NCBI GenBank assembly: GCA_911728455.2
Contig: OU452229.1
Coordinates: forward strand, 7,802,811-7,866,810
Source of the DNA: Marthasterias glacialis
Lineage: Eukaryota > Echinodermata > Asteroidea > Forcipulatida > Asteriidae
Direction: 5' to 3'
Length of the DNA stretch: 64,000 nt
This document shows, piece after piece, positions 12,163-23,580 of the stretch. The notes beneath the pieces are model-generated. The model was not told the DNA's origin. It saw only the letters and a program-made list of their open reading frames with translations, and searched no databases. Position numbers and translations under genes: made by a program. The stretch's first letter is position 1, and the number at the start of each line of letters is the position of its first letter.

Positions 12163-12765
12163 AACTGTTAGATAGATGTTAATATTTGCATCGGGGAATG
12201 AATATAAATTTCAAATTAAGGCAACTTGGGTGGGATTCGAACCAATGACTAACGCATGACTAGAGCAGATGTCTTAACCACTAGACCACTGAGCACGCCC
12301 AGTGAAGAGGGGCCAGTTCGAATCCAGTATTATTAGCGGCAGGTACTGCAAACAATTAGATAGATCTTGATATTTGCATCGGGGAATATAAATTTCAATT
12401 TGCCTAGTTCCCGAGTTGCCTGTGGATTTTTTCCACAGGACTCTAAAGCACTGAGTATACAGTGCTTATCACACATCGGTGAAAGGCAAATTGAAATTTA
12501 TATTCATTCCTCCGATGCAAATATTAACATCTATCTAATTGTTTGCGGTACCTGCCGCTAATAATACTGGATTCGAACTGGCCCCTCGTCACCGGGCGTG
12601 CTCTGTGGTCTAGTGGTTAAGACATCTGCTCTAGTCATGCAGGAGTCGTGGGTTCGAATCCCACCCGAGTTGCCTGTGGTTTTTTTCCACAGGACTCGAA
12701 AGCACTGAGTATACAGTGCTTATCACACATCAGTGAAAGGCAAATTGAAATTTAGATATCAAAAC
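12163..12765. mobile_element. Head-to-head tRNA-derived SINEs (family B) forming a large palindrome
   Basis: The plus-strand copy at about 12592-12765 has a tRNA-like head (TGGTCTAGTGGTTAAGACAT as A box, GGGTTCGAATCCCACC as B box), then TGCCTGTGG, CCACAGGACTCGAAAGCACTG and GGCAAATTGAAATTT. A minus-strand copy (about 12163-12320) mirrors it. The segments 12310-12405 and 12485-12585 are also inverted copies of each other (GGCCAGTTCGAATCCAG, TAGCGGCAGGTAC). A headless third body lies at the centre (12413-12500). Another family member is at 35410-35600, minus strand. Confidence 0.75.
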
Positions 12766-13811
12766 TAGTTTTGTATTGCTTATTTGCAAAATAAAAAATA
12801 AAAAAATAACCCATGTGAGGTAAGCCATGTTAGATAGAATTGTCGTCAAACGTTCTTCTCTATGCCAACCTGTGTAGTGTGGTATGATTCTTTATAACAT
12901 AGTACAAAAGCAGATTGTACTTTTAAATCATGAAACGTTCATTGTTTACATTCTTGTCCTTCAAAATTAGTCTTCCATTGAATAAGAATACATAATAAAC
13001 TAGAACAGCACAATATTTAAAAAAAAAAACATAACCCATGTGACTAAGCCATGTTAGATAGAATTGTCGTCATAAGTGTTTACCAATCTCATTAACAAAA
13101 CTGAAATGATTGTACACTGTACTTTAATTAACAAAATAATGTTTGTTGGACCATTGTTAACCCTAATTCCCTTGGTGTTTTTGCTAGAAACCATACCAAA
13201 ACCCTCAATCAATATGCAACTACATGTATGCTGAATCAATCATAATCAACCAGTGCACTTGATACTAAAAATCCTTTCAAAATGTTCAAAACTCCATCAA
13301 AATCAACCAGTGGTTCAACAAGGCTGAAAGACCAACTCCATCAAAATCAACCAGGATTTCATATACTGAAAGACCAACTCAAGCAAAACCAGACAATTGA
13401 TTTTGATGGATTTGGTACCGTTAGAGATTGCTAATGAACAAGTATACATTGAAGAAGTAATCACACATTGACTTCTGCACAGGCCAGCACTATCTTAAAA
13501 AGGCAATTGGCAATGGTTTTGGTGTTGGTTACACTACAGTTTGCTTGTTCAATGTTTGATGGGGATCATTTTATTTGGAATACAAGCAAGGGTTAATTAA
13601 TTTGGCTAAACTGGTTTAAATTGGTTGGATTCAGATGGTTTTGCAGTGTTGATTGTAGCCAAAAGTCCCGCGCTAGTGCCACAGTGGGTTTTTGCGCATG
13701 TAAAGGCATTTACATGTACTGCATTATGTCAGCAAAGTGTCAGCAGGGGCTGCATTGGGACATCTTTTGCACAACCTGTTTTGAATTTGGGAACCCTTGC
13801 ATTTCTTTCAC

Positions 13812-14143
13812 TTAAAGCCCAGCTCAACATTGGTAAAGTGTCGGTAAATGCTTCCATTCTTTGCGCAAATCAAGATGTGTAATAAAACCAACCTGTGAAA
13901 ATTTCAGCTCATTTTGTTGTTTCATTTACAAGAAAATGGTAAAAATGCATTCAGCATTTTTGTACACATTCTCAGGCAGATTTTTGGTCTCACATGAGAC
14001 CAAAATTATTTTTTGATCTTATTTTATTTATTATTAAAAACGTTTACGCTTCCTTTGTTAAGTTTTCTACCATCATTATACTTATACTGCATCTGTTAAC
14101 ATTTATGTTTTTCTTTCTTACCAATGTTGAGTTGGGGCTTTAA
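13812..14143. mobile_element. piggyBac-like MITE, copy 2 (TTAA-flanked)
   Basis: The left end TTAA-AGCCCAGCTCAACATTGG and right end CCAATGTTGAGTTGGGGCT-TTAA match copy 1 at 4549-4850. The interior is about 40 bp longer and diverged, though CTTCCATTCTTTGC and CAAATCAAGAT are shared near the left end. The difference between copies indicates that they are not a recent pair. Confidence 0.8.
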
Positions 14144-15679
14144 ATGTAAAATCTGAAATTTGGATGCCCAATTTCAGTGCACACAACAAATTTAGACACC
14201 CTTTTACCCAGTTTTAGCTATAGACCCCAATGTTCAACCGTCATACTTATCTACATTAGCTAAAGACAAAGCATTGGAGGTAGCTTGCTATTGCTATTAC
14301 ATGTAGCCATTTCTTTGAAGAATCAATTGGATGTGGATGGGATCTATAGTGAACATGTTTGCCATTAGTGTTTAACATGTAAATTAAACTTGGTCAAAGC
14401 AATGGGATTGTGAACAGTAGACCAGACCCTGTGTGATTTATTCAGAATGTATTGTCAGATTCTGTCTTCATGTATCTGTATAGAGAGGAAAGTTGATGTA
14501 CAATGTACAAGTACTTGTACAACTCTGACATCCAGCAGGCATCTTGTATGTTTATTGATATAAGAAGGTCTGTTGGACTTTAAAGGTGACAGGGCCTGGC
14601 TATTATATCCACAAACAAGTGATATTTCAAAAGGGACATGACACTTACATTGCGTTGGTTTTGTAAAGAATGCACAGATCATTCATCAAATTTTTAAAAG
14701 TTACTGTAATTCATTGTTTTTAAATGCAGTGTGTTAAGGTGCGGTCCAAAGTTTTTAACATTTTAAGGTTTGTCAATATCGATGCATATTGATGCAAGTA
14801 TTCAATGTAGTATTCCATAAAAAGCATCAAAAGTGTAGGTAATATGGACTCTGTATTATCTGTACTGTTAATCATTGAGCTAGTGACTATGATAAAACGT
14901 CCAACCTACAAATCTGAATATCTTATGAAGTGATATATTTTAAGAATGATGAAAATCATTGCAGAGCATTTGATACAATCAGATTGTAATGATTTTTTTG
15001 GCAGTTAGCAACTTTGCACCAAAGTGCAATACTAGTAATGTGCATGGTAGGACATGGCATGGACATGTCTATGAATAAGCTGTGGGAACAATTCATGGTA
15101 GAGAAGTGTCAAAGGTCACAAATCTGAAATTCTCTCACTCGTTCTCAGGTCACTGTACATCAAAGTGTACAATTTACACTGTGCATGCATGTACAAGGTT
15201 TATAACCTCAAAGGGCCCTCGCAATGCCTGCTACGCGCACTGCCTGCCACACCGCGGCCAAGTCCAGGCTGCCAGAGTATGTGGCTTGGTTTTCGTGTCA
15301 ACAATCCCATATGTTGCATGCTAGCTGAAAAATAAAAAGTATGACCCTTGAGAAATCCATTTGAAACCAAGGAGGGGCAGGTTTCTTGTTGTTGCCAAAT
15401 AAAAATACCTTTCAGACAAAAGTTTTGTATTAAATTTTTCTGCTGTTGATTCTGTGGTTGATTTATACGATCATGAAAATGTTGAAAACTTTGGATGACC
15501 CCTAAAGATTGATAAAGTATTATGAAATGATACATTTGTGAGTGCATGTACAAGTATACAGTGTATTTAAATTGAAAATAGTTTTCATAAAAAGAGGAAG
15601 AAGAAACTCCAGCACACAGGATGTACATGTGTGACTTGAGTTTGAAATAACTTGATCGTTTTAATGTTCTTTTCTGTAG

Positions 15680-15741
15680 GTATGGATGGAGGCAGTAATA
15701 CATGGAATAGTCAACCAAGTCCAAGCTTTGATACAAGGGTG
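15680..15741 (+). CDS. TCF12/TCF4 orthologue: E-protein (TCF4/TCF12-like) internal exon 1 in the window
   Basis: Class I bHLH transcription factor, which acts in the nucleus as a dimer on E-box DNA; this exon belongs to the N-terminal regulatory half. It begins after TTTCTGTAG with two bases completing a Gly codon (phase 1), encodes MDGGSNTWNSQPSPSFDTRV and ends in phase 0 at GTG|GTGAGT. Vertebrate TCF12 and TCF4 have a matching exon with ...SWG..G(Q/H)PSPS, and the PSPS(Y/F)D core is the anchor. The donor is doubled (AGG|GTGGTGAGT), so use of the upstream GT would drop only the last Val. By itself the exon is too short to prove the family; its fit with the five downstream exons does. Confidence 0.85.
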
Positions 15742-16453
15742 GTGAGTTTTTGTTAGTCAGGCTTAGTCTCATTTCTACCCATCAGAAATTAGCTACAACT
15801 TTGATGCAATCTCATTAAATCTAAAAGGTCATCTTAGGTAATCACAAATAACTGTTGGTTGTTATTTTCAACCCCTCCCAGCCTAAAAAAAACAGAAGGA
15901 AATGGAAATAAAAACACTGTTTAGTTTGAAATATAATTTTATAACTATACCATCTGTGCTGGATACCTAGGTACATGTACATGTATCTGTCACTGTCAGC
16001 CTTCTGCCTTCTGCGACAACTAGTTCAATTTTACCACTTTCATTAGAGAATACCAGTTCCATTGAGCAATTAAGTAATAATATTGCTTATTTGATTGGTG
16101 AAATTTTCATCACATGACATTCACTATTACTCCCATCCCCATCAGCGATCAAAAAGTCCTATTCGTCCATGGGGAATAGTATTTCCCATTCAACAGTTCG
16201 TGCGCATATTGCTTAAATCATATATGTGGAGTACAGAAAAATATAACGTGTAGACTGTGTCTCAAGGTTGGTGTCTACATGGAGTCATCCACAGTCATTG
16301 CTCAGAACTTCTTTTTTTTCTTTTTTTTTCTAATTTTCAGAATGTGGGGTGGATGAGGAACTGTGTCTATTTTGTGTTTATTGTGAAAACGATTAAAATG
16401 ACAAGGAGTTATATGTGAGTTATTATAAAACAGATATTTAATGCATTTTGTTT

Positions 16454-16573
16454 GTGCATTATTACAGAATATAATCACTCGGTAAAATCTGGCTTTTCCA
16501 TTTCACTCGGCTTCACCTCAGGAAATAGAATAGTCCAGATTTCACCTCGTGGTTATATTCAGTGATAATGCAC
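16454..16573. repeat. 120-bp hairpin (foldback) repeat
   Basis: The left arm GTGCATTATTACAGAATATA and onwards to AAATCTGG is mirrored by the right arm CCAGATTTCACC to GATAATGCAC. The arms are about 39 bp with a few mismatches around a 40-bp loop. It is consistent with a very short foldback MITE. No target duplication was assigned. Confidence 0.65.
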
Positions 16574-17224
16574 TCACATGCATTCCATATTTGTATAATA
16601 TCTCGTGAGCTGCCTTCATTTAGGATACCAATAAGCTTTTCCATTTACCAAGATTTAATATATTACCAATTGTTTTAATTACATAAAACACACCAGTAGT
16701 TCCACCAGTAGTTCCAGAAAAAATACATTGGGAAATACAAAACAATCTTTCACCCTCCTTCCTTGTTAATCTGGCCAAAAGCTGTCCTAAGGCCTTTTCA
16801 CACTATGAAAAAACTGTGTGTTGGACCATTAGCTCTATGGTTGGACACAGGGTTGTGTCCTTGACTGATCTGGATGTTATCTTGACTGATCTTTTCACAC
16901 TACAACATTTCAACACAGTGTTGACCTGTGTAGAAACTAGCCCTGCTTAGAAGGTGGGTTGAGTGTTCTTCAACTGTTCGGACCATGTTGAAAGCAGTAG
17001 TGTGGATGGTATCAAACATTTTGATGTCACTGTTACATGTATCATCAGGTAATATTGTCGATATGACGATATATCGGCAAGATATAGAATTGGATAACAA
17101 TCGACCATGGCAAAAACAGTTATCTCACAAAGGAAATGAGCAATTAAATAAACAAACAAGACATGACTGTAAATGGATAGAAACCACGAGATAAAATCAC
17201 TTAATAAACTTGAACAGCTTCAGG

Positions 17225-17400
17225 CCTGGAATTAAACGGAGGCCGTGGACTCCGTTGCCTTGGTCTTGGCCTCGGTGCCCTTTCAAAAGTTGCCCGTAGA
17301 CTTTAGTATTTTCCAATGGAAGTGCCCTTTGCAAAAAGAAAATGGCCTTGCCCTCTCAAAGATGAAATTCCAAAATATAAGCTGCAGCTTACATTTTGTG
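17225..17400. repeat. Diverged dispersed repeat related to 5525-5690
   Basis: GCCTCGGTGCCCTTTCAAAA and AGAAAATGGCCTTGCCCTC match, with changes, GCCTCGATGCCCTTGAAA and AGAAAATGCCTTGGTCCCC at 5525-5690, in the same order. The class of repeat is unknown. Confidence 0.4.
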
Positions 17401-17494
17401 TGCTTTTTATTGCTGGTTCTGTCACTCGGTTTGTTCATGGTTTCTACCTCCCTCCACGATTGGATGTTGCGATTTCTAAAAGCTGGTACCTTAA

Positions 17495-17560
17495 TTTAGA
17501 TTTATCCCTGAAAACCAACAATAATAATTTGTACCTCCAATTCGCTCATAACTGACATCA
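17495..17560. repeat. Short dispersed repeat shared with 36145-36215
   Basis: TCCCTGAAAACCAACAA, then CTCATAACTGACATCAA, recurs as TCCCTGAAAACCAACTA, then CTCATAACTATCATCAA, near 36150-36210. This is probably a fragment of an old element. Confidence 0.45.
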
Positions 17561-20500
17561 AATACATGAATATTGTTCTGTGCACACGTTTCCAGACCGC
17601 TCAGTGATTGCTCATCATGGGAATTCCTCATGCAGCTTGGCTCCCACGGCAACACGCCATATCTGTATCCCCTAATAAGTATAGCACGCTAAAAAAAGAT
17701 GGCGGCGGGTAGTGGGATTGAGGGGATGGAACCTTGGATGGCAGCACTGACAAGTTAACCTTTTCTTCATAAATACTTATCACTGATCAAGTGCGGATTG
17801 GCCGATTGGAATTTGGCCAATCAGCCTGTGCCACAAAATTACATAATGGCGTCTTAAGACGGCTTCCATTTTCAGGCAAGGGAAACATTTGTGTGTATTC
17901 ACGCCATCCAGTCTCAACTGGTTAAACAAAATTATTACATACACCACAAGCTCAGACCATGCAGGTAAAATAATTCCAAAATTATTTTATATTCAGTTTT
18001 TAAAAAATTTAAAGTTTGAGAGTGATTTTTTTCGTAGACTACTAAAACGCAACAAACGATTATGCTAGTTCGAAACCTTATCCATAACAGGAGAAAAAAA
18101 AACGCCAATACAGCACATGGAAAGCTGTGTTCCAATTGGTGGGTTAAAATTATACCTCGCTTTTGACGGCTTGGACTTTGGATACTGAAAACTATCTTCA
18201 AATGTCATTAAAAAAATACTAGAAATAAATTTAGTTTTTAGAAATAAAATGATTACTAATTACTGCCTAAAAAAAGCATCTGACTCGTCCCAAATTTAGA
18301 TGCATGATGTGTCCAAACATTTTCCTTTACGTCATTGTTTTACTCAGGCCGCCTATTGTTTATACCATGTTTATTCATACTATCACAGAGGCCAAGCAGC
18401 GGTCTAGACATATCAAAATTTGCACAAAATATGTCCTTGCCCAAGTTCGCATCATTTGTTTGACCATTTGTTGACTGGCAACCGATATTGCCTTGTACCC
18501 AACACATCTTTTTGAGCATGAGTACCAGTTAATATCGCCTGCTAGTCCACAAATGGTCCTTGTGCAAGCTTTGGCGAGACCAGTGGTTCGAAATATGGTG
18601 TATTGGTATGTTGTAAATGAGCAAGGAACCAGACCACTGAGTTGAGCACGCAACCATGCTAGCACTGGATGGTGTCCTGTTGTAATAGTTCCACTGTACA
18701 CATTGACATGTTGCACAGGCAAGTACAGAACTGGAATGAAAATTTCCAACCGTTTTGTGGTGTTTTTTTCTCAATATAATGAAATTTTAGCCAAAATTGC
18801 CAAAGCTTACTTAAAATGTCGGCAAGAAAATCAATAAGTCGCAGCTAATACTAAAAAAATGACGGTAGTTTTTTTTAGTGACGTCCCCATCGGTTTTGTA
18901 CACGAAAGTTAAGCAAGGATGTCCTCGCTGTGTCAAAACACCCAGATCCCTCTTTGTTTCAACAGGTAGACACCCCCACGCACTGGCCATTTCAAAAGTG
19001 TCGTGATCGCCAAGCTACTTGAGGTTGACCCATGACGGTCATCGGTGTCATGTCTTTTTGAATTCCATGTGTAGATTTAAGCCTAGGATTACTCCTTTTT
19101 TTTCCACAGCCTGTCTGATACTATCAGACAACTGTATTTAGTGGCAATGTCTTCAAGTTAGTTTCAAATTGTTTATGCTAGAGCTCCTTCATGGTTTTGG
19201 AGCAGTTTTCTTGTAAACCTTTTCTTTTCTTTTTCTGAGGCCTATTAGGCTCTTATACCACCTAAGTAAAGGGCATTCATTACATGTAGATCCCTGCATT
19301 TGCCACATAATGACCAAATGTTAACCACTTAATTTTTGGAATTTCTGCAATATTTTTTTTTGGGGGGGGGAATATTGTTGTCACAATGAAATCATGACTT
19401 AACCAAGTAGAGGCGACAAACATTCTCATAAAATGTTCCAGGTTTTTTTTTCCTCCTCATTTTCGAGAAAATGTGGCTTTTGTTCACCTTGAGTCGGCAA
19501 ACCTTGGCAGTATGAATAAGCCACAGACGATAATCGGCCATAGCATGGTGGAATCTCGGCTCTAAACCCTATGCCGAATACAATTGTGGCAGCCTAATGA
19601 TCTCTTGTACTTCTGGTTTGTCTGAACAAAAGGACGAAGGTCTGGAATCGGAGATTACACAATAATCCCCGAAATAAGAAAATATTCTGAGCATGAATTC
19701 AAGTACCATTTGAAAGTACCAGCAATTCGAGTACCAGCAATGAAAATGATATGTTTTCTAATTGTTTAAGCCGGTTTTAGAATTTACATACATATATATC
19801 AATTTTTATTGTGTAAAATGATGGAACAATAATTAAAATAATTTATATTGTAACGAACTATTTTTTGAACACAAAATAAAAAGCCAAGTATTTTTAATAT
19901 TGTATAGTAGCAGTCCGTGCCGTGCAACAGTCTAGGACGAGGCTACCATGTTTTTCATTGTAGAGCAGCCTCACGCTCGCTGAACCAGACTTCCAAGAAA
20001 GCAGCCCATGTATTCACCATTGTGAAACGCAGCGCAGTATAGTGGGAGTATGCGACTATATGTACACTGTACATTGTACAGTACATGGTGCATCTATCTC
20101 CGTATGTACATGTACATGTACATTAATAGGGCCTGCGCAATCTTCTGCTGCATATGTTCGATCGTTGTGCAACATTGTGCACTCCACCACGCGCTAGCGT
20201 CAGACAATACAACAATGAGAAATGGTCAGAAATTGTTTGAAACGTATTTATAACTAATTTATATAGATTTTAATCATTAAATTTCTTCCCCTTGAAAAAA
20301 AAAATATCCAGGGTCGGCCGTATTTGTAGGGTAGGTTGTTACGCCAACATAACATTTTTTTTTTTTTGCCTAAGTGTATGCACTGTGCACGCTACATGTA
20401 CATGTACACAATGGAATGTTCAAGCGTGTGTTCAAGTCTGCTGTTGGTGTGTCCGTAAATGTTTTGCCTGTAATATCTTATGGCGTTAACTGGTTAAAAG

Positions 20501-22639
20501 GTCTAGGGTCCCAGTTACTTGGACCAGGCTGGTATGAAGGACATTTCCTCAACTCGATTCATCTTTCTCATCACAAACATAAGCCATCAGTTCTTGTTTC
20601 ACCCTTCATCTTTGCCGTGGAGGGTGTGTAGTAAGTACCAATTTGTGAGGCCAAAAAATGGGGTTCTGCTTCCGATTAAACGCCATTTCAAAATAGGTTC
20701 GGTAGGTCGAGAATTTGTAACAATTTTGATTCCGGTTACTTTCTTTTTTTTCGTTTTCTTTTTTTTTTCATTTTCAGAAGGTGCTTTGACTCACACTCCA
20801 AAAACCAATCCAACCTGCATAACAAACTCACCAGACAGCACAGTTTTTGTATAAAACACGATCACATATCGCATCGTGAAACTCTTGGTAGTTTGTAAAA
20901 AATTTAAAAAAAGAGTGCGGATAATTTGATTTTTTAACAACCTGGCGCTGACTAATGTGTATCTACGACAATATTTTTTTCGAGCCAACAAAAGGGCAAC
21001 GTTTAAACACGTCATTGTTTAAAAATCAGAAAATACCTGAACAAAGGTTGCCCTGACATTCCACTGTTAAGCATGTACAGAGCACGCACATGCCATCTCA
21101 CACTTCGTTTCATCCACTCAAAGAGAAAACATGGTATTGAATTTTTAGCCGATTTTATGGCTATTGTGCGATGGTTTTTGTGTAATCCCCGATTCCAGAC
21201 CTTTATCCTTTTGTTCCAAGAAGAGGATTACAAGACATCAAGAGGCTTCCACTATTGTAAAGTCATTGTATTTTGGCTGAATGGAGGTAAGTCAGAGTAA
21301 ACCAGGGATCCAGCCATGGTTTCTGGGTTAGTACCAGTCTTACATTTATGCCGTAGCTCATGGTCAAGGTTTTGCAAATCACAGTGCATGAATCTGACAT
21401 TTTCTGGGAGCACAAATCACAGTGCAATAAAGAGAATCTTTGTTTTCTTGGCTTTGTTAAGTCAAGGTTTCTTTGTGCCAGTGGTACTCTCAAAGAAAAA
21501 AAAACCAGGAGTTCCGTGAAAATAATCCGGTCAGGTTGGATGAGAAAAAATGGAAGATTCCTGGTGGCAACTGGTTAAAGGCCTGATCCTGCATATATGT
21601 ATGTTGAATGCTAGCCTTTGTCTTTCTAATTCTCACAATGCAATCGAGGCAATGTAGTGCATGGGAATTTTCTGGTATATGACCCATTTGCAGTTGTGAA
21701 GTGTGTCCAGTGTAAAATGATCATGCAATACAAGGATCGAAAATTACATGTGTAGCCCAAAAGCTGATTTTGTGTTGAGGCAGTGTGAATGTGGAGCTGG
21801 ATAGAACTGTTGAAATTTTACAGCATGGAGATGGATTGGACCCAGGTAGATTTAGACACAGGTCAAAAGTACAGTGTAGAAAGGCTTCTAAATCCATCAT
21901 AATACTTGCACTCTATGCTCAATATGGCAGTCAACATTGAAATGTTGTGACTGATGGCCTCTTGCTAAGAGGGGGTGATTTGGGATTTAATAATAATGTA
22001 CCTAATCCATCAAATTCAGGCATAAGTAATGTATGTATATTGGGAGACAGCCCTGTCTTAAAAGTTTGTCTGCCGTCAGAGCACGAAGAATGTCATACAG
22101 GGAGAAAACACAAGAAAACTCTTTGTCCTATTTTGTGCAGTAGTTGTACCGTAAATCTTGCATGTAACTTTTCAGAGTTTGAAAGATGACAATGGGTTTC
22201 AGGGGAAAATTAACTGTTTGAGTATTGCGTACCTACTACAATACTTTTTCAGAATAAAATGTGGCACCTATTTAACTTGAAAAAGTCATTAAAATGGGTT
22301 TCAGATGCTACATTATACAAGCTGACTTTCTTTATGTTAAAGTTTGGTGGTTTATCGATAAACCAAGTATTTCACAGTTATAATTATAAACCGGTCTCAT
22401 CCCATGTTATTTGTTGGAAAGTGAAAAACATCATAAATTTTGTTTCTTATTTTAAATAAATGTTAACCATATAAATTGTAAACAATTTATAGTTAATTTT
22501 TTGTTCACTTATTGCGGGAAAGCATTTGACTTGCCCTATAAAATTTCCAAAATGATAAAGATTTTTTCCTGAATTTGATTAATAATTAGGAAAATGCTGT
22601 TGGCTACCAAAGACAATCCGTCTGCATGGCCATCACCTT

Positions 22640-23010
22640 TGTAACCTCTTTATAACCTTTGTAACCTTTGTATACACTTTCTCTGGTAAAAGCACATTTT
22701 CCAGCTACAATCAAAGACAATGTACATGTACATGTATGTACATGTAGGTTCAATCCTGAAGATAGGTTTCAGCATGGACCTACTTGTATGACCTGTGAGA
22801 AACTTTGAGAGGCTGTGTCCACAACGCACATGGAGAACGAATTGTATCCTGTTTACCGTTAAGTCTCAGACTTATCTATGTTTTCAAAATGCAATAAGTC
22901 TTGAAGATGTTGAAAAAGGTGTAATGGGAAAATTTCATTGGTGATGTTTGGAAGAAAATGATGGCAACAGTAATTTGTATCCCACACTACATAAGGAAAC
23001 TAAATTTATC
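22640..23010. repeat. Diverged repeat related to the interior of the hAT-like elements
   Basis: CACTTTCTCTGGTAAAAGCA and TTTTCCAGCTACAATCAAAG, then AATTGTATCCTGT and GATGGCAACAGTAATTT, are shared in order with 57085-57330. The first part resembles CACTTTCCAAAGAAAGCACC at 56190. An old relative of the elements at 31303 and 55758 is the likely explanation. Confidence 0.5.
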
Positions 23011-23424
23011 AGGTAGTGTTACCAAGACTAAGTAAGGGCAAAGTTAATTATTTTTCCAATCTGCATCATCGTGGCATAACATGTGTGATTGCATCGTTGA
23101 ATTTCCATCATTAATTTTGAACATGGATCATTGAATTGTCAAGATGTTAGTGCAAAAGAAGATCAAGATAAAACTGATCCTCAAATCTCAAATCCATGGA
23201 AAACACATAAACCCCTGTTAGGTCTCGGTCTATGGAACATACATGTAGATACTGCCACACAGCCCAAATTCCGGACAGCTGGTGGCCTGGCAAAATATTT
23301 TTATATGTTTTTTTATCAACAGCCATTTGCATCTGATTTTTATTCCTGGTTGAATGCATGCACACACTCTATGGTGCATGCATGCAGCTGCTCCAGAATT
23401 TCCCCTTATGTTGTTATTGTTATT

Positions 23425-23580
23425 CTCATTAGACTTTACTCATTCTTCCTGTCGTTTATAGCATGTTTGTACATTCATAACGTAAAACATTCTGTGCACA
23501 CTCCAAAATTTGCTAGCACTTGTCCTTGTTGGCAAAACTAATGATTCATAGTGTGGTGCCCATTGTAAGATCACTCACAA
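23425..23580. repeat. Dispersed repeat, copy 1 (partner at 29945-30110)
   Basis: CATTAGACTTTACTCATTCTT, CTTGTCCTTGTTGGCAA and TGATTCATAGTGTGG occur in the same order and spacing as in 29945-30110. The class is unknown and there is no coding capacity. Confidence 0.6.

Larger units (their letters stand above)
10904..13010. mobile_element. Composite element with ~160-bp long inverted repeats
   Basis: The left arm, 10904-11064 (TGCTGTTCTAGTTTATTATG ... GTTGGCATAGAGAAGA), reappears inverted at 12851-13010 with few mismatches. Between the arms lie a pogo/Tigger-like element (11234-12108) and a palindromic SINE cluster (12163-12765). The right arm is itself bracketed by ~45-bp direct repeats (ACCCATGTGA..TAAGCCATG through AGAATTGTCGTCA, at 12806-12848 and 13032-13072). 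That suggests a duplication or insertion that involved the arm separately. No transposase gene is visible. Confidence 0.7.
7492..15679. other. Candidate intron / 5' non-coding region, repeat-rich
   Basis: If the exon at 7407 is real, this is its intron, ending in a pyrimidine-rich tract and TTTCTGTAG. It holds a candidate MITE (7857), a ~145-bp satellite (9384), a MITE with target duplication (10523), a nest of inverted repeats (10904-13010), short repeats of CATCAAAATCAACCAG at 13240-13420, and a piggyBac-like MITE (13812). The stretches 8245-9380 and 14144-15679 show nothing else that I can support. A GCGAGCTGCGAAGC motif at about 9045 and a loosely inverted GATCCGCAGCTCACC at about 10880 may be the ends of one older element. 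Confidence 0.5.

Noticed and set aside
1-15679. Search for the AD1 activation-domain exon (LSDLLDFS-type motif)
   Set aside because: No such peptide found in any plus-strand frame near a suitable donor; it is probably outside the window.
15200-15772. 190-codon ORF on the minus strand, the longest in the window
   Set aside because: It lies antisense to E-protein exon 1 and flanking intron, has low-complexity AT-derived composition and no recognisable domain.
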